A stretch of 52,230 nucleotides of DNA from Campylobacter concisus (GTDB lineage Bacteria > Campylobacterota > Campylobacteria > Campylobacterales > Campylobacteraceae). The DNA lies in the NCBI RefSeq assembly GCF_002913225.1, contig NZ_PPAW01000017.1:1-52230 (forward strand), read 5' to 3'. The notes under the pieces are model-generated. The model saw nothing but the letters and a program-made list of their open reading frames with translations. It ran no database searches and was not told the DNA's origin. The translations under genes and the position numbers were made by a program. Below are positions 17,936 through 26,299 of the stretch, one piece after another. Position 1 is the first letter of the stretch, and every line of letters starts with the position of its first letter.

Positions 17936-18988
17936 ATGTTTTCTAAAAAGTCTCAAAAAGCAAGCGGGGAAAAGGAAGTAGAGCAAAACGAGAAAAAGGG
18001 CGTGGCAAAACCGCCAGTGCTCTTTAGCGATACTCAAAATTTGATAAGTACGATCGAAAAAAGGCTAAATGCCCCTTTGATAACCTACTACAACTCAAAC
18101 GCTGGTAATGTCTGCGGCAACGATGCAAGCGCAATGTATGAAATTTTAAAGGGTAAAAAGATAGATACTGCTTATCTTTTCATAAAAAGTGATGGCGGAA
18201 GCGGCATAGCCGCGCTTAGGATCATTAGCACTCTTAGAAACTACTGCAAAAATTTAATAGCGCTGATCCCATCAAACTGCGCCTCAGCTGCTACGATGAT
18301 GGCGCTTGGCGCAAATGAGATCGTAATGGGCCCACTTGCCTATCTAACGCCAGTTGATACCTCTTTAAAACACGAGCTAAGTCCTACAAACAAGGGCAAC
18401 GAGCTTGTTAGCGTCTCTATGGACGAGCTTAGCCGTGTGGTGAAGCTTTGGAAAGAGCAGGATAAAGATAGACCAAACGACACAAACCCCTATAACTCGC
18501 TATATGAGTACATCCATCCGCTAGTTTTTGGTGCGGTTGATCGTGCTAGCTCGCTCTCACTTAAAATTTGCTCTGAGCTACTTAGATATCACATAGATGA
18601 TGATAAAAAGATCGTTGAAATTTCAGAGCGACTAAACGCAGACTACCCAGCGCACGAGTATCCAATACTCTTTCGTGAGGCGCAGGAGATCGGCCTGCAT
18701 GTCAAGAAAATGGACGATGATCTAAACGAGATGCTTCAGGAGCTAACGCTACTTTACTCAGAGATGGGACAGCGAGCCTTCACCGACTACGACGAGAATA
18801 GCTATCACGATAACAACATCGCAAACATCATCGAGACAAACGGCAAGCAAATTTACTATCAGATTGATAAAGACTGGTTTTATCGCCCCGAGGAGCGCCG
18901 TTGGAACGTGATGAATGACGAGAGCTCATGGCGTAAAAATGAGCTAGTAAATGGCAAGATAAAAAATACGATCTATCACTTGTGGTAA
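17936..18988 (+). CDS. SDH-family Clp-fold serine protease-like protein
   Basis: A 350-residue protein with a ClpP/crotonase-like core of the Ser-Asp-His protease family (SDH_sah type). Strand-turn blocks AYLFIKSDGGSGIAALRII near 79-97 and LIALIPSNCASAATMMALGANEIVMGPLAYLTPVD at about 108-141 place a candidate catalytic Ser at 117 and Asp at 141. The His is not certain from sequence alone. There is no signal peptide or membrane helix, so a cytoplasmic location is likely. A GGAGG site near 17923-17927 and the 3-base gap imply co-transcription with purL. The next gene encodes a J-domain protein. Confidence 0.85.
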   Translation: MFSKKSQKASGEKEVEQNEKKGVAKPPVLFSDTQNLISTIEKRLNAPLITYYNSNAGNVCGNDASAMYEILKGKKIDTAYLFIKSDGGSGIAALRIISTLRNYCKNLIALIPSNCASAATMMALGANEIVMGPLAYLTPVDTSLKHELSPTNKGNELVSVSMDELSRVVKLWKEQDKDRPNDTNPYNSLYEYIHPLVFGAVDRASSLSLKICSELLRYHIDDDKKIVEISERLNADYPAHEYPILFREAQEIGLHVKKMDDDLNEMLQELTLLYSEMGQRAFTDYDENSYHDNNIANIIETNGKQIYYQIDKDWFYRPEERRWNVMNDESSWRKNELVNGKIKNTIYHLW

Positions 18989-18989
18989 T

Positions 18990-19724
18990 ATGTCTGGAGT
19001 TTTGTTTTTACTGATATTAGGCGGTGCGATATTTTTCTTTACGAGCGTGCAAATAGGCAACAACCGCAAGAAACAAGCAAATGTAAATGAGGCTAAATTT
19101 CTAGTATCACTGCTTGCAAAAGTCGCTAAAAGTGACGGCAGAGTTAGCGAGCTAGAGGCTAGACTGATCACTCAAGTGCTTGATGATCTAAGCCAGAAAG
19201 TTAGCGGTGTTAGCGGCGTGCGCGAGTATCTAAAAGAGGTCTATAATAGCCAAAAAGAAAATGTAGATAATGCCTATGAAACCGCCAGAAACTACAAGCG
19301 TGCGTTTAATCTAAACTACGATACCTGCGTAGCTAGGCTCACTTTTTTTCTAAATTTAGCCTATATAGATGGAGAATTTAACAAAAGCGAGCAAGATGTT
19401 ATAAGAAACATCGCTTATGGATTTGGCATAGATAAAGAGACGCTTGATGAGATAATCTATAAATTTGATAGCTTCTATGGCTCAAGATTTGGGGCAGACC
19501 GCGATGAGATGAGCCAAGAAAACGATGCGTTTGAGGTTTTAGGACTTAGTAAAAATGCAAGCCTTGATGAGGTAAAGGCTCGCTACAAAGAGCTTGTGAG
19601 GCAGTATCATCCTGACATTTTGATGGGCAGAGGCGAGAGTAAAGAGGTGATAGAGCGCTCGACTAAGAAGCTTCAGGAGATAAATGAGGCTTATGGGCGA
19701 TTAAAAGAGAAATTTGGAGTTTAG
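18990..19724 (+). CDS. TerB-like / J-domain membrane co-chaperone (DjlA-like)
   Basis: A 244-residue protein with one N-terminal membrane helix (SGVLFLLILGGAIFFFTSVQ), a helical TerB-like domain near 30-165 (LLAKVAKSDGRVSELEARLI and LAYIDGEFNKSEQDVI both have the acidic turn of TerB), and a C-terminal J domain from about 177 with the diagnostic HPD (RQYHPDILMG). This is the DjlA arrangement; J domains stimulate DnaK ATPase. Remembered C. jejuni order has a DnaJ-like gene between purL and purH too. It starts 1 base after the protease gene. Confidence 0.9.
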   Translation: MSGVLFLLILGGAIFFFTSVQIGNNRKKQANVNEAKFLVSLLAKVAKSDGRVSELEARLITQVLDDLSQKVSGVSGVREYLKEVYNSQKENVDNAYETARNYKRAFNLNYDTCVARLTFFLNLAYIDGEFNKSEQDVIRNIAYGFGIDKETLDEIIYKFDSFYGSRFGADRDEMSQENDAFEVLGLSKNASLDEVKARYKELVRQYHPDILMGRGESKEVIERSTKKLQEINEAYGRLKEKFGV

Positions 19725-20297
19725 ATGAAGAAATTTGTGATTTTGCTTTTGGCTGTGGCTGGTTTTTGCAATGATTTTAAAGTGGTAAATGTCGATGGAA
19801 AAGAGATAAAATTTAAGCTTACGCAAAGCGAGCTTTATCGAGATCAAAGGTTACTCATCAGCAACTACGATGTTAAAGATAGCAATGTGAGCATAATATT
19901 TGTCGATAAAGATGGCAACAAGAGCGACATTATGTCAGTTCAAGCAAAAAAATTAAACGAAATTAGTGAGTATATCTTTTCGTATGATCGCGGCATAAAG
20001 GTGATGAAATTTAGCTCGAAAAAGCCGATATGCGAGGCGCTTGAGAGAGAGGAACCTGTAAATTTAAGCGTATTAGATGCGAGTTACTTTGATGGTAACC
20101 AAATTTCAAGCTATGCCTTTAGCGTTGATATTGTTGGTCAAAAGCGTGAAAACTTTGTAGATAGAAAAGACTATTATATAGATGCAGCTGCAAATGTTAT
20201 GATTACACTAGAAGCTTTATCGATAAAGAATATCGCAAAGGATATAAAAATGGGGCAGCTTCTGCTTGTAAAAGGTATGTGTTTAACAAAAAGATAA
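19725..20297 (+). CDS. Exported protein of unknown function, 190 aa
   Basis: The N-terminus [19 protein letters not shown] looks like a signal peptide with possible cleavage near residue 15-16. The mature part has no family I recognise. [17 protein letters not shown] near residues 90-106 and the C-terminal GMCLTK match, at similar spacing, elements of the lipoprotein at 14967-15686 (see findings); a disulfide between the two Cys is possible. The ATG directly abuts the stop of the J-domain gene, so it is probably translated from the same mRNA. Confidence 0.8.
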   Translation: MKKFVILLLAVAGFCNDFKVVNVDGKEIKFKLTQSELYRDQRLLISNYDVKDSNVSIIFVDKDGNKSDIMSVQAKKLNEISEYIFSYDRGIKVMKFSSKKPICEALEREEPVNLSVLDASYFDGNQISSYAFSVDIVGQKRENFVDRKDYYIDAAANVMITLEALSIKNIAKDIKMGQLLLVKGMCLTKR

Positions 20298-20319
20298 AAA
20301 ATTTAATAAAGGAGAAAAA

Positions 20320-21852
20320 ATGAGAGCGTTGCTTAGCGTTAGCGATAAAGAGGGCATTGTAGAGTTTGCAAAGGGGCTTGAAGAGCTTGGCTGGCAGATA
20401 CTTTCAACTGGTGGCACCTACAAACTTTTAAAGAGCGATGGCGTCAAAGCCACTGAGGTTAGCGAATTTACGGCGTCGCCTGAGATGTTTGAGGGCAGGG
20501 TAAAGACCCTTCATCCAAAGATACATGGTGGTATTTTGCACAAGCGTGACGACGCTACGCACGTGGCTCAGGCAAAAGAGTACGGCATCGAGGGCATCGA
20601 TCTAGTTTGCGTAAATTTATATCCATTTAAAGAGACTACGATTAGAACTGATGACTTTGCCGAGATCATCGAAAATATCGATATTGGCGGCCCAGCTATG
20701 GTAAGGAGTGCTGCTAAAAACTTTAAAGACGTCCTTATCGTCACAAGCGTGCTTGACTACGATGAAATTTTAAAGCGCCTAAAAGAAAAAAGCGATGATT
20801 GCGAGTTTAGAAGATCGCTGATGATAAAGGCTTACGAGCACACAGCAGCCTATGACAGCACGATAGCAAACTATATGAACGATAGATTTAATGGCGGTTT
20901 TGGCGATGCTAGATTTATCGTGGGAAGCAAGGTTTTTGACACCAGATACGGCGAAAACCCACACCAAAAAGGTGCGCTTTATGAGTTTGATTATTTCTTT
21001 ACGAACAACTTTAGAGCCCTAAAAGGCGAGGCAAGTTTCAATAATATGACCGATATAAATGGCGCATTGATGCTTGCAACTAGCTTTGATGACGCTCCTG
21101 CCGTGGCTATCATCAAGCACGCTAACCCTTGCGGCTTTGCAGTAAAAGATACATTGCTTGAGAGCTACGTGGCAGCGCTTAAGTGCGATCCGATCTCAGC
21201 ATACGGCGGCGTAGTCGCGATAAATGGCACGCTTGATGAGGAGCTTGCTAAAAAGATAAATGAAATTTACGTTGAAGTAATCATTGCTGCAAATGTTGAT
21301 GAGGCTGCACTTAAGGTATTTGAAGCTAAAAAACGCATCAAAATTTTCACACAAGATAATAAATTTTTAGTGCGTGCAAATGATAAATTTGACTTTAAGC
21401 ACATTGATGGTGGCTTTGTATTTCAAGAAAGAGACTTCGTAAAAGACGAAGAGCTTGAAAATATGAAGCAAATGAGCAAGAAATTTGCAAGTGGCAGCGA
21501 GCTAAAAGACGCTCAGATCGCGTGGAAAGTGGCTGCGCTAACGAAGAGCAACTGCGTAGTTTATGTAAAAGATGGCGCTATGGTGGCCATTGGCATGGGT
21601 ATGACTAGCCGTGTGGATGCTGCTCGTGCGGCCGTAGCGAAGGCAAAAGAGCTAAAGATCGACCTAAGTGGCTGCGTGCTTGCAAGCGAGGCGTTCTTTC
21701 CGTTTAGAGATAGCATCGACATCGCTAGCAAAGTGGGCGTAAAATGCGTCATCGAGCCAGGCGGCAGCATCAGAGATGATGAGGTGATAGAGGCTGCCGA
21801 TGAGCACGGCATGTCGCTATATTTCACCGGCGTTAGACACTTCTTGCACTAA
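20320..21852 (+). CDS. purH: Bifunctional AICAR transformylase / IMP cyclohydrolase
   Basis: PurH carries out the last two steps of IMP synthesis. The 510 residues contain the N-terminal MGS-like cyclohydrolase domain ([44 protein letters not shown]) and the C-terminal transformylase domain ([13 protein letters not shown] near 208-220; [25 protein letters not shown]). AAAGGAG precedes the ATG. A small GC-rich hairpin follows the stop. Confidence 0.97.
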   Translation: MRALLSVSDKEGIVEFAKGLEELGWQILSTGGTYKLLKSDGVKATEVSEFTASPEMFEGRVKTLHPKIHGGILHKRDDATHVAQAKEYGIEGIDLVCVNLYPFKETTIRTDDFAEIIENIDIGGPAMVRSAAKNFKDVLIVTSVLDYDEILKRLKEKSDDCEFRRSLMIKAYEHTAAYDSTIANYMNDRFNGGFGDARFIVGSKVFDTRYGENPHQKGALYEFDYFFTNNFRALKGEASFNNMTDINGALMLATSFDDAPAVAIIKHANPCGFAVKDTLLESYVAALKCDPISAYGGVVAINGTLDEELAKKINEIYVEVIIAANVDEAALKVFEAKKRIKIFTQDNKFLVRANDKFDFKHIDGGFVFQERDFVKDEELENMKQMSKKFASGSELKDAQIAWKVAALTKSNCVVYVKDGAMVAIGMGMTSRVDAARAAVAKAKELKIDLSGCVLASEAFFPFRDSIDIASKVGVKCVIEPGGSIRDDEVIEAADEHGMSLYFTGVRHFLH

Positions 21853-21858
21853 AATTTA

Positions 21859-21876
21859 GGGGCGCATTGCCCCTTG
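21859..21876 (+). terminator. Probable terminator of purH
   Basis: GGGGC at 21859-21863 and GCCCC at 21869-21873 form a GC-only 5-bp stem with loop GCATT, 6 bases after the purH stop, followed by TTGCTT. The T-run is imperfect. Confidence 0.5.
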
Positions 21877-21903
21877 CTTCACACTTTATAACTTTAAATT
21901 TTA

Positions 21904-21909
21904 TATAAT
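21904..21909 (+). promoter_or_regulatory. Predicted sigma70 -10 box of msrAB (TATAAT)
   Basis: TTTTATATAATCC lies 21 bases before the ATG at 21930, in the same context as the boxes at 95 and 707. AAAAAGGAG precedes the start. Confidence 0.6.
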
Positions 21910-21929
21910 CCTTCAAAAAAGGAGTTCTC

Positions 21930-22970
21930 ATGAAAAAGATGTTAAATTTTCTCTTGGTTTTGGCGGTATTTTTGGGTGTAAATTTGATGGCAAAAGATGA
22001 GTTTTTAAAGGAGCAGACGATGGCAGGGCAAAATTTGAAAGAAATTTATTTAGCAGGTGGCTGCTTTTGGGGCATGCAGGGATATTTTAAAAAGATATTT
22101 GGCGTGGTAGATACAAAAGTGGGCTACGCAAATGGTAAGAGCGAGAACACGAGCTACCGCGAGCTACATGAGAGCGATCACGCCGAGACACTTTATGTCA
22201 AATTTGATGAAAATAGGGTCGCTTTGGCTGAAATTTTGGCTCATTTTTTTAGGGTGATCGACCCGACCTCGCTAAATAAACAGGGTAATGACGTCGGCAG
22301 GCAGTATAGAAGCGGGATTTACTATGTTAGCAAGGACGATCTGCCAGTTATTGAGAGCTTTATGAAGATAGAGCAAAAGAAATTTAAAGATAAGATCGCA
22401 GTTGAGGTAGCACCACTTAAGAACTTCATCATTGCCGAGGAGTATCACCAAGACTATCTTGACAAAAACCCTTTTGGATACTGCCACATCGACCTAAATT
22501 TAGCTGGCAAACCGCTCTATGATGAGGCTAAATTTAAGCCACTTAGCAAAGAGGAGCTAAAGAGAAATTTAAGCAGCGAGCAGTATGCTGTGACGCAGGA
22601 GGCAGCGACTGAGAGGCCATTTAGCAGTGAGTATGATAAATTTGATAAAAAGGGCATCTATGTCGATATCACAAGTGGCAAGCCGCTCTTTTCAAGCGCA
22701 GATAAATTTGACGCAGGATGTGGCTGGCCAAGCTTCACAAAGCCTATTACGACAACGGCGCTTACGTATAAAGAAGACAACTCATTTATGATGAAAAGGG
22801 TCGAGGTGAAGTCACAAAACAGCGATGCGCACCTTGGGCATGTATTTGACGATGGGCCAAGCGATAAGGGTGGGCTAAGATACTGCATAAACGGAGCTAG
22901 CCTGAAATTTATACCGCTTGAAGATATGGCTAGGCTTGGATACGAGGAGTTTATCCCCTACGTAAAGTAG
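21930..22970 (+). CDS. msrAB: Exported fused peptide methionine sulfoxide reductase MsrA/MsrB
   Basis: A 346-residue fusion repairing both the S and R forms of methionine sulfoxide. A signal-like N-terminus ([17 protein letters not shown]) suggests periplasmic action. The MsrA domain has GGCFWG with catalytic Cys 45 and later [17 protein letters not shown]. The MsrB domain begins near 205 and has GCGWPSF and [11 protein letters not shown] with catalytic Cys 319. The CxxC pairs that bind zinc in many MsrB proteins are absent. Monocistronic, with its own promoter. Confidence 0.95.
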   Translation: MKKMLNFLLVLAVFLGVNLMAKDEFLKEQTMAGQNLKEIYLAGGCFWGMQGYFKKIFGVVDTKVGYANGKSENTSYRELHESDHAETLYVKFDENRVALAEILAHFFRVIDPTSLNKQGNDVGRQYRSGIYYVSKDDLPVIESFMKIEQKKFKDKIAVEVAPLKNFIIAEEYHQDYLDKNPFGYCHIDLNLAGKPLYDEAKFKPLSKEELKRNLSSEQYAVTQEAATERPFSSEYDKFDKKGIYVDITSGKPLFSSADKFDAGCGWPSFTKPITTTALTYKEDNSFMMKRVEVKSQNSDAHLGHVFDDGPSDKGGLRYCINGASLKFIPLEDMARLGYEEFIPYVK

Positions 22971-23013
22971 CTTTTGTTGAAGCAAATCAATGGTTTGAAA
23001 AGTTTAATCAGAG

Positions 23014-23019
23014 TATAAT
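23014..23019 (+). promoter_or_regulatory. Predicted sigma70 -10 box (TATAAT)
   Basis: GAGTATAATTCTCC lies 25 bases before the ATG at 23044 and would drive the three-gene cassette 23044-24874. Confidence 0.6.
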
Positions 23020-23043
23020 TCTCCAAAATTAAAAGGAGAAAAA

Positions 23044-23382
23044 ATGAGTGAATTTTTCAAAAACGCAGAGCAGTTTAACGTAGAGGGTGCGACTGTGCCA
23101 TTTTATAAATTTAGTGAAAATGGTGTAAGCTTTGTGGGTTTTGACTCACGTCCTTGCGTGCCGCCAGAGCCCATGATGAACGCACTTTTGGCGATAAAAT
23201 TTGCTGATAAAAACACAAAGATCGTGATGGTAAATCACAAATTTCCAGCTGGGCTCATCCCAAAGATAGAAAAGAGCTTTGACGTGGATCGAGAGGACCT
23301 TGAGGGCGGGGCTGTGAAGATGACTTTTAGCCTAAAAGAGGGTGCAAGTATAGAAAACATAGACACGAGCCTTTGCCACTAA
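23044..23382 (+). CDS. DUF2249-like small protein, 112 aa
   Basis: A small soluble protein with no signal peptide. FDSRPCVPPEPMMNALLAI near residues 37-55 resembles the D-x-R-x(3)-PPEP-x2-hh pattern of DUF2249 proteins, which have a TusA-like fold, and the following IVMVNHKFPAGLIPKIEKSF fits the second strand and helix. The Cys in RPCVPPEP is a possible functional residue. It begins a tight cassette with the membrane protein (1-base gap) and the MIP18-type factor. Confidence 0.75.
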   Translation: MSEFFKNAEQFNVEGATVPFYKFSENGVSFVGFDSRPCVPPEPMMNALLAIKFADKNTKIVMVNHKFPAGLIPKIEKSFDVDREDLEGGAVKMTFSLKEGASIENIDTSLCH

Positions 23383-23383
23383 A

Positions 23384-24574
23384 ATGCTTTTAAACACCTA
23401 TGCGCCGCCATTTAAGCTAGTTGGCGGCTACTTTATCGCTGGCATTTTCTTTTTAGCGCTTAGCGTCCTGGCGTTTTTTTACGCTGATTTTGAGGCGATT
23501 AGCTCGCTAAATACGGCTGGCTTTTTGCATATATTTTTCGTGGGCTTTGTGATGAGTATCATTATCGGAGCGCTCTATCAGCTAACCTCGGTCATATTAG
23601 AAAAGCCATTTTTCACGGTCAAAGGGGCTATTTTAAATTTAGCCATTTTTTGCTTTTCACTGCTTGCTATGAGCTATGCGATGATATTTGGCGAGGGTCA
23701 AATTTTGCAAATCGGCGCAGTTTTGCTATTTTTCTCGCTCGTATTTTTTGGCTCGACTTATGCACTAAGCTTTTTAAATAATCAAAAAAGAAGCTTTGCT
23801 GCCTTTGCACTCTTTGCCTCGGCGATATTTTTGCTAGTTGGCATAACGCTTGGATTTTGCCTAGTGATGATACTTGGCGGTACGCTTATGCTTGATTTTA
23901 TGATGACATTAAAATTTCACGTATATTTTGTGCTCGGCTTTGTATTTTTCGTGATACTTGGGGCCGCAAGCGTGCTTTTACCGATGTTTGCGCTGGCGCA
24001 TGATCTTAAATTTACACTTAGTAAAGCCTCTCTTGCCTGCTATATTTTAGCTGGAGTTTTACTGACAATAGATGAAAATTTAGCCATTTTTGCGGTGGCT
24101 GTGGCAGCTTTGCTTTTTATAGCTCAGGCCTTTTATATTTTGAAAAAGCGCGTGAGAAAGGCGTATGACTACTGGAATGTAAATATTGCTCTTTCGCTAC
24201 TTGCCTTGCTTTGCGCTGCTATATTTATGGTTTTTGAAAAGCTAAATTTGGCTGCTTTTTTTATGATATATGGCTTTTTGTTTGCTTTTATCGTGGCTCA
24301 TCTATATAAGATCGCGCCATTTCTCATCTGGTATCACTATGTAGCACCCTTTGTTGGCAAGGCAAAAGTGCCGCTACTTGATGCGATGATACTAAAAAAG
24401 GCTGCATATTTTGCCATAGCATTTAATGTCATTTCGCTTGCGTGCTACTATTTGGCAGTTAGCTTTGAGATGAGAAATTTAGTCTATGCAAGTATAATTT
24501 TTATGGCTTTAAGCATCATTTTGCTTGCTGTAAATATGATAAACGTTTTTAAATTTATTGGTTTTAAAGGATAA
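23384..24574 (+). CDS. Polytopic membrane protein, NnrS-like or related, 396 aa
   Basis: About 11-12 hydrophobic helices cover the whole protein. Several His lie in or next to helices: FLHIFFVGFVMSIIIGALYQ near residues 48-67, LKFHVYFVLGFVFFVILGA near 176-194, and AHLYKIAPFLIWYHYVAP near 305-322. This His pattern recalls heme-binding membrane proteins such as NnrS and other heme-copper relatives, but I cannot name the family with certainty. The upstream DUF2249-like and downstream Fe-S assembly genes, 1 and 3 bases away, suggest a shared nitrogen-oxide or metal-cofactor role (inference). Confidence 0.7.
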   Translation: MLLNTYAPPFKLVGGYFIAGIFFLALSVLAFFYADFEAISSLNTAGFLHIFFVGFVMSIIIGALYQLTSVILEKPFFTVKGAILNLAIFCFSLLAMSYAMIFGEGQILQIGAVLLFFSLVFFGSTYALSFLNNQKRSFAAFALFASAIFLLVGITLGFCLVMILGGTLMLDFMMTLKFHVYFVLGFVFFVILGAASVLLPMFALAHDLKFTLSKASLACYILAGVLLTIDENLAIFAVAVAALLFIAQAFYILKKRVRKAYDYWNVNIALSLLALLCAAIFMVFEKLNLAAFFMIYGFLFAFIVAHLYKIAPFLIWYHYVAPFVGKAKVPLLDAMILKKAAYFAIAFNVISLACYYLAVSFEMRNLVYASIIFMALSIILLAVNMINVFKFIGFKG

Positions 24575-24577
24575 AAA

Positions 24578-24874
24578 ATGAAAGAAAAAATTTATGATGC
24601 TCTGTCAAATATCGTCGATCCCGAGGTTGGCTTTGACATCGTTTCGCTAGGGCTCATATATGATGCGAGCTGCGATGAAAATGGCAAAGCAAAGGTGACT
24701 ATGACGCTTTCAACCAAGTCTTGTCCGCTTCATGAGATGATACTTGGCTGGGTTGAAACGGCTGTGCTTGGCGTGGAGGGTGTGAAAGAGTGCGAGATAG
24801 ACCTAGTTTGGGAGCCAGAGTGGAATATCCAAATGGCAAGTGATTTTGTAAAAGCACAACTTGGAGTGAATTAA
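24578..24874 (+). CDS. MIP18/DUF59-family Fe-S cluster assembly factor
   Basis: A 98-residue protein of the MIP18 / SufT / PaaD family. It shows IVDPEVGFDIVSLGLIYD near residues 12-29 and MTLSTKSCPLHEMI near 42-55, with the reactive Cys in the conserved T-x-x-x-CP context. Such proteins help insert Fe-S clusters into client proteins. It is the last gene of the cassette and is followed by a strong terminator hairpin. Confidence 0.92.
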   Translation: MKEKIYDALSNIVDPEVGFDIVSLGLIYDASCDENGKAKVTMTLSTKSCPLHEMILGWVETAVLGVEGVKECEIDLVWEPEWNIQMASDFVKAQLGVN

Positions 24875-24882
24875 TAAATTTG

Positions 24883-24920
24883 GCTAGAAATTTAGCTTAG
24901 CTAGCAAATTTCTAGCTTTT
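24883..24920 (+). terminator. Rho-independent terminator of the cassette
   Basis: GCTAGAAATTT at 24883-24893 and AAATTTCTAGC at 24906-24916 form a perfect 11-bp stem with a 12-base loop, followed by TTTT. It starts 9 bases after the stop of the Fe-S factor gene. The rest of 24921-25084 is AT-rich and shows no gene. Confidence 0.75.
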
Positions 24921-25084
24921 CTGCTTAAGCTTCTACTTTAAATTTTAAAAATATCATAAAAGCATAGTTAAATTTGCCTAGGAGCGCTTAAACTCTTTAA
25001 TAAATTTACAAATAAATTTATACAAGTAAAAACTAAAAATAATGCGAGTTATAGAATATAATTTTAGGCGTTTGCTAGGTAATG

Positions 25085-25121
25085 GTTAAAAAAGGTAAAT
25101 TGCAAGATAAACTTGCAATTT
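25085..25121 (-). terminator. Rho-independent terminator of ftsZ
   Basis: On the minus strand a perfect 10-bp stem (25121-25112 with 25106-25097; loop of 5) is followed by ACCTTTTTTAACC. It begins 25 bases after the ftsZ stop. This closes the ppiD-ftsA-ftsZ transcript and separates it from the convergent cassette. Confidence 0.8.
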
Positions 25122-25145
25122 AACAGGAGAATTTTTAGTTAGGAC

Positions 25146-26285
25146 TTAGTCCATTTGGTGACGAAGATATGATGGGATATCTAGCTGAGAGATGTACTCA
25201 TCGCTGTTATATCCACCACTTACTCTTCTTTTTAAAACGATATTTTTATTTAGAAGATCATTTTCAGGCTCTTGGGCTATTTTTTTTTCTTCGCTTTCTT
25301 TTTCTGCACCTTTAAAACCTGTTGCGATGATAGTAACTTCGACTTTATTGTCTTCTATGTTTTCATCAGTTGTTGTACCAAAGATCACATCAGCATCATC
25401 ATCAGATGCCTCCTCGATCATTGACATCGCGCTATGAAGATCGTCAAGTGAGCAGTTTGGATGCATTTTAAAATGAACTAAAACGCCAAGCGCTCCGTTT
25501 ATATTCATGTTATCAAGTAGTGGTGATTGGATAGCATTTTTGATAGCTTCTTGAGCTGCACCCTCGCCATAAGCTTCACCAACGCCCATCAAAGCATGAC
25601 CTCTGTGACTCATAACTGTTTTTACGTCAGCAAAGTCGAGGTTGATATCGCTAACACCAGAGTCAAGCACGATAGAGCACATACCATTTACCGCTCTTGC
25701 AAGCACTTCATCAACCATTTTAAAGCTCTCTTTGATACCTGATTTTTTATCTATCAAAGTTAAAAGTCTATCATTTGGTATGATAACGATAGAGTCGCTC
25801 TCTTTTCTAAGCTCGCTTAGACCTATATCTGCTAACTTGCTGCGCTTTTTACCCTCAAATGAAAAAGGCATAGTCACAACAGCAACTGTTAGCGCACCTA
25901 TCTCTTTTGCTGCTTGTGCAACAACCGGAGCAGCGCCTGTACCTGTACCACCGCCAAGACCAGAAGCGATAAACACAACATCAGAAGTCTCAAGAGCACT
26001 TTTTATCTCTTCGTAGCTCTCTTGTGCAGCTTCTTTGCCAACTTCTGGTCTCATACCAGCGCCAAGACCTTTTGTCTTTTTCTCACCAAGCTGTATCTTT
26101 GTGTGTGCAGGAGAATTGTCAAGTGCCTTAGCATCTGTGTTTGCTATCATTAGATCGATGTCTAAATTTGGATTTTCTCTTATGATGTGGTTTATCATAT
26201 TACCACCACCACCACCTACGCCTACTACCTTTATCTTTGCGCTATATAGGCTCTTGTTCTCTTCGATTGTGAAACTGTTGCTCAT
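25146..26285 (-). CDS. ftsZ: Cell division protein FtsZ
   Basis: The tubulin-like GTPase that forms the division ring. The 379-residue protein has VGVGGGGGNMINHM-type N-terminal nucleotide contacts (here NMINHIIRE), the tubulin signature GGGTGTGAAP and the synergy-loop NLDFADVKTVM. It ends DIPSYLRHQMD, close to the conserved C-terminal peptide that binds FtsA. I chose ATG 26285 (MSNSFTIEEN) over 26327 because AGGAG lies ten bases upstream on the minus strand and the longer start would overlap ftsA. ftsA is directly upstream. Confidence 0.97.
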   Translation of the reverse strand: MSNSFTIEENKSLYSAKIKVVGVGGGGGNMINHIIRENPNLDIDLMIANTDAKALDNSPAHTKIQLGEKKTKGLGAGMRPEVGKEAAQESYEEIKSALETSDVVFIASGLGGGTGTGAAPVVAQAAKEIGALTVAVVTMPFSFEGKKRSKLADIGLSELRKESDSIVIIPNDRLLTLIDKKSGIKESFKMVDEVLARAVNGMCSIVLDSGVSDINLDFADVKTVMSHRGHALMGVGEAYGEGAAQEAIKNAIQSPLLDNMNINGALGVLVHFKMHPNCSLDDLHSAMSMIEEASDDDADVIFGTTTDENIEDNKVEVTIIATGFKGAEKESEEKKIAQEPENDLLNKNIVLKRRVSGGYNSDEYISQLDIPSYLRHQMD

Positions 26286-26299
26286 TGTAAAAATTCTCC

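Noticed and set aside
24921-25084. Possible small RNA or tRNA gene in the AT-rich gap between the cassette and ftsZ
   Set aside because: No cloverleaf, no CCA or T-loop signature and no clear promoter-terminator pair other than the two gene terminators.
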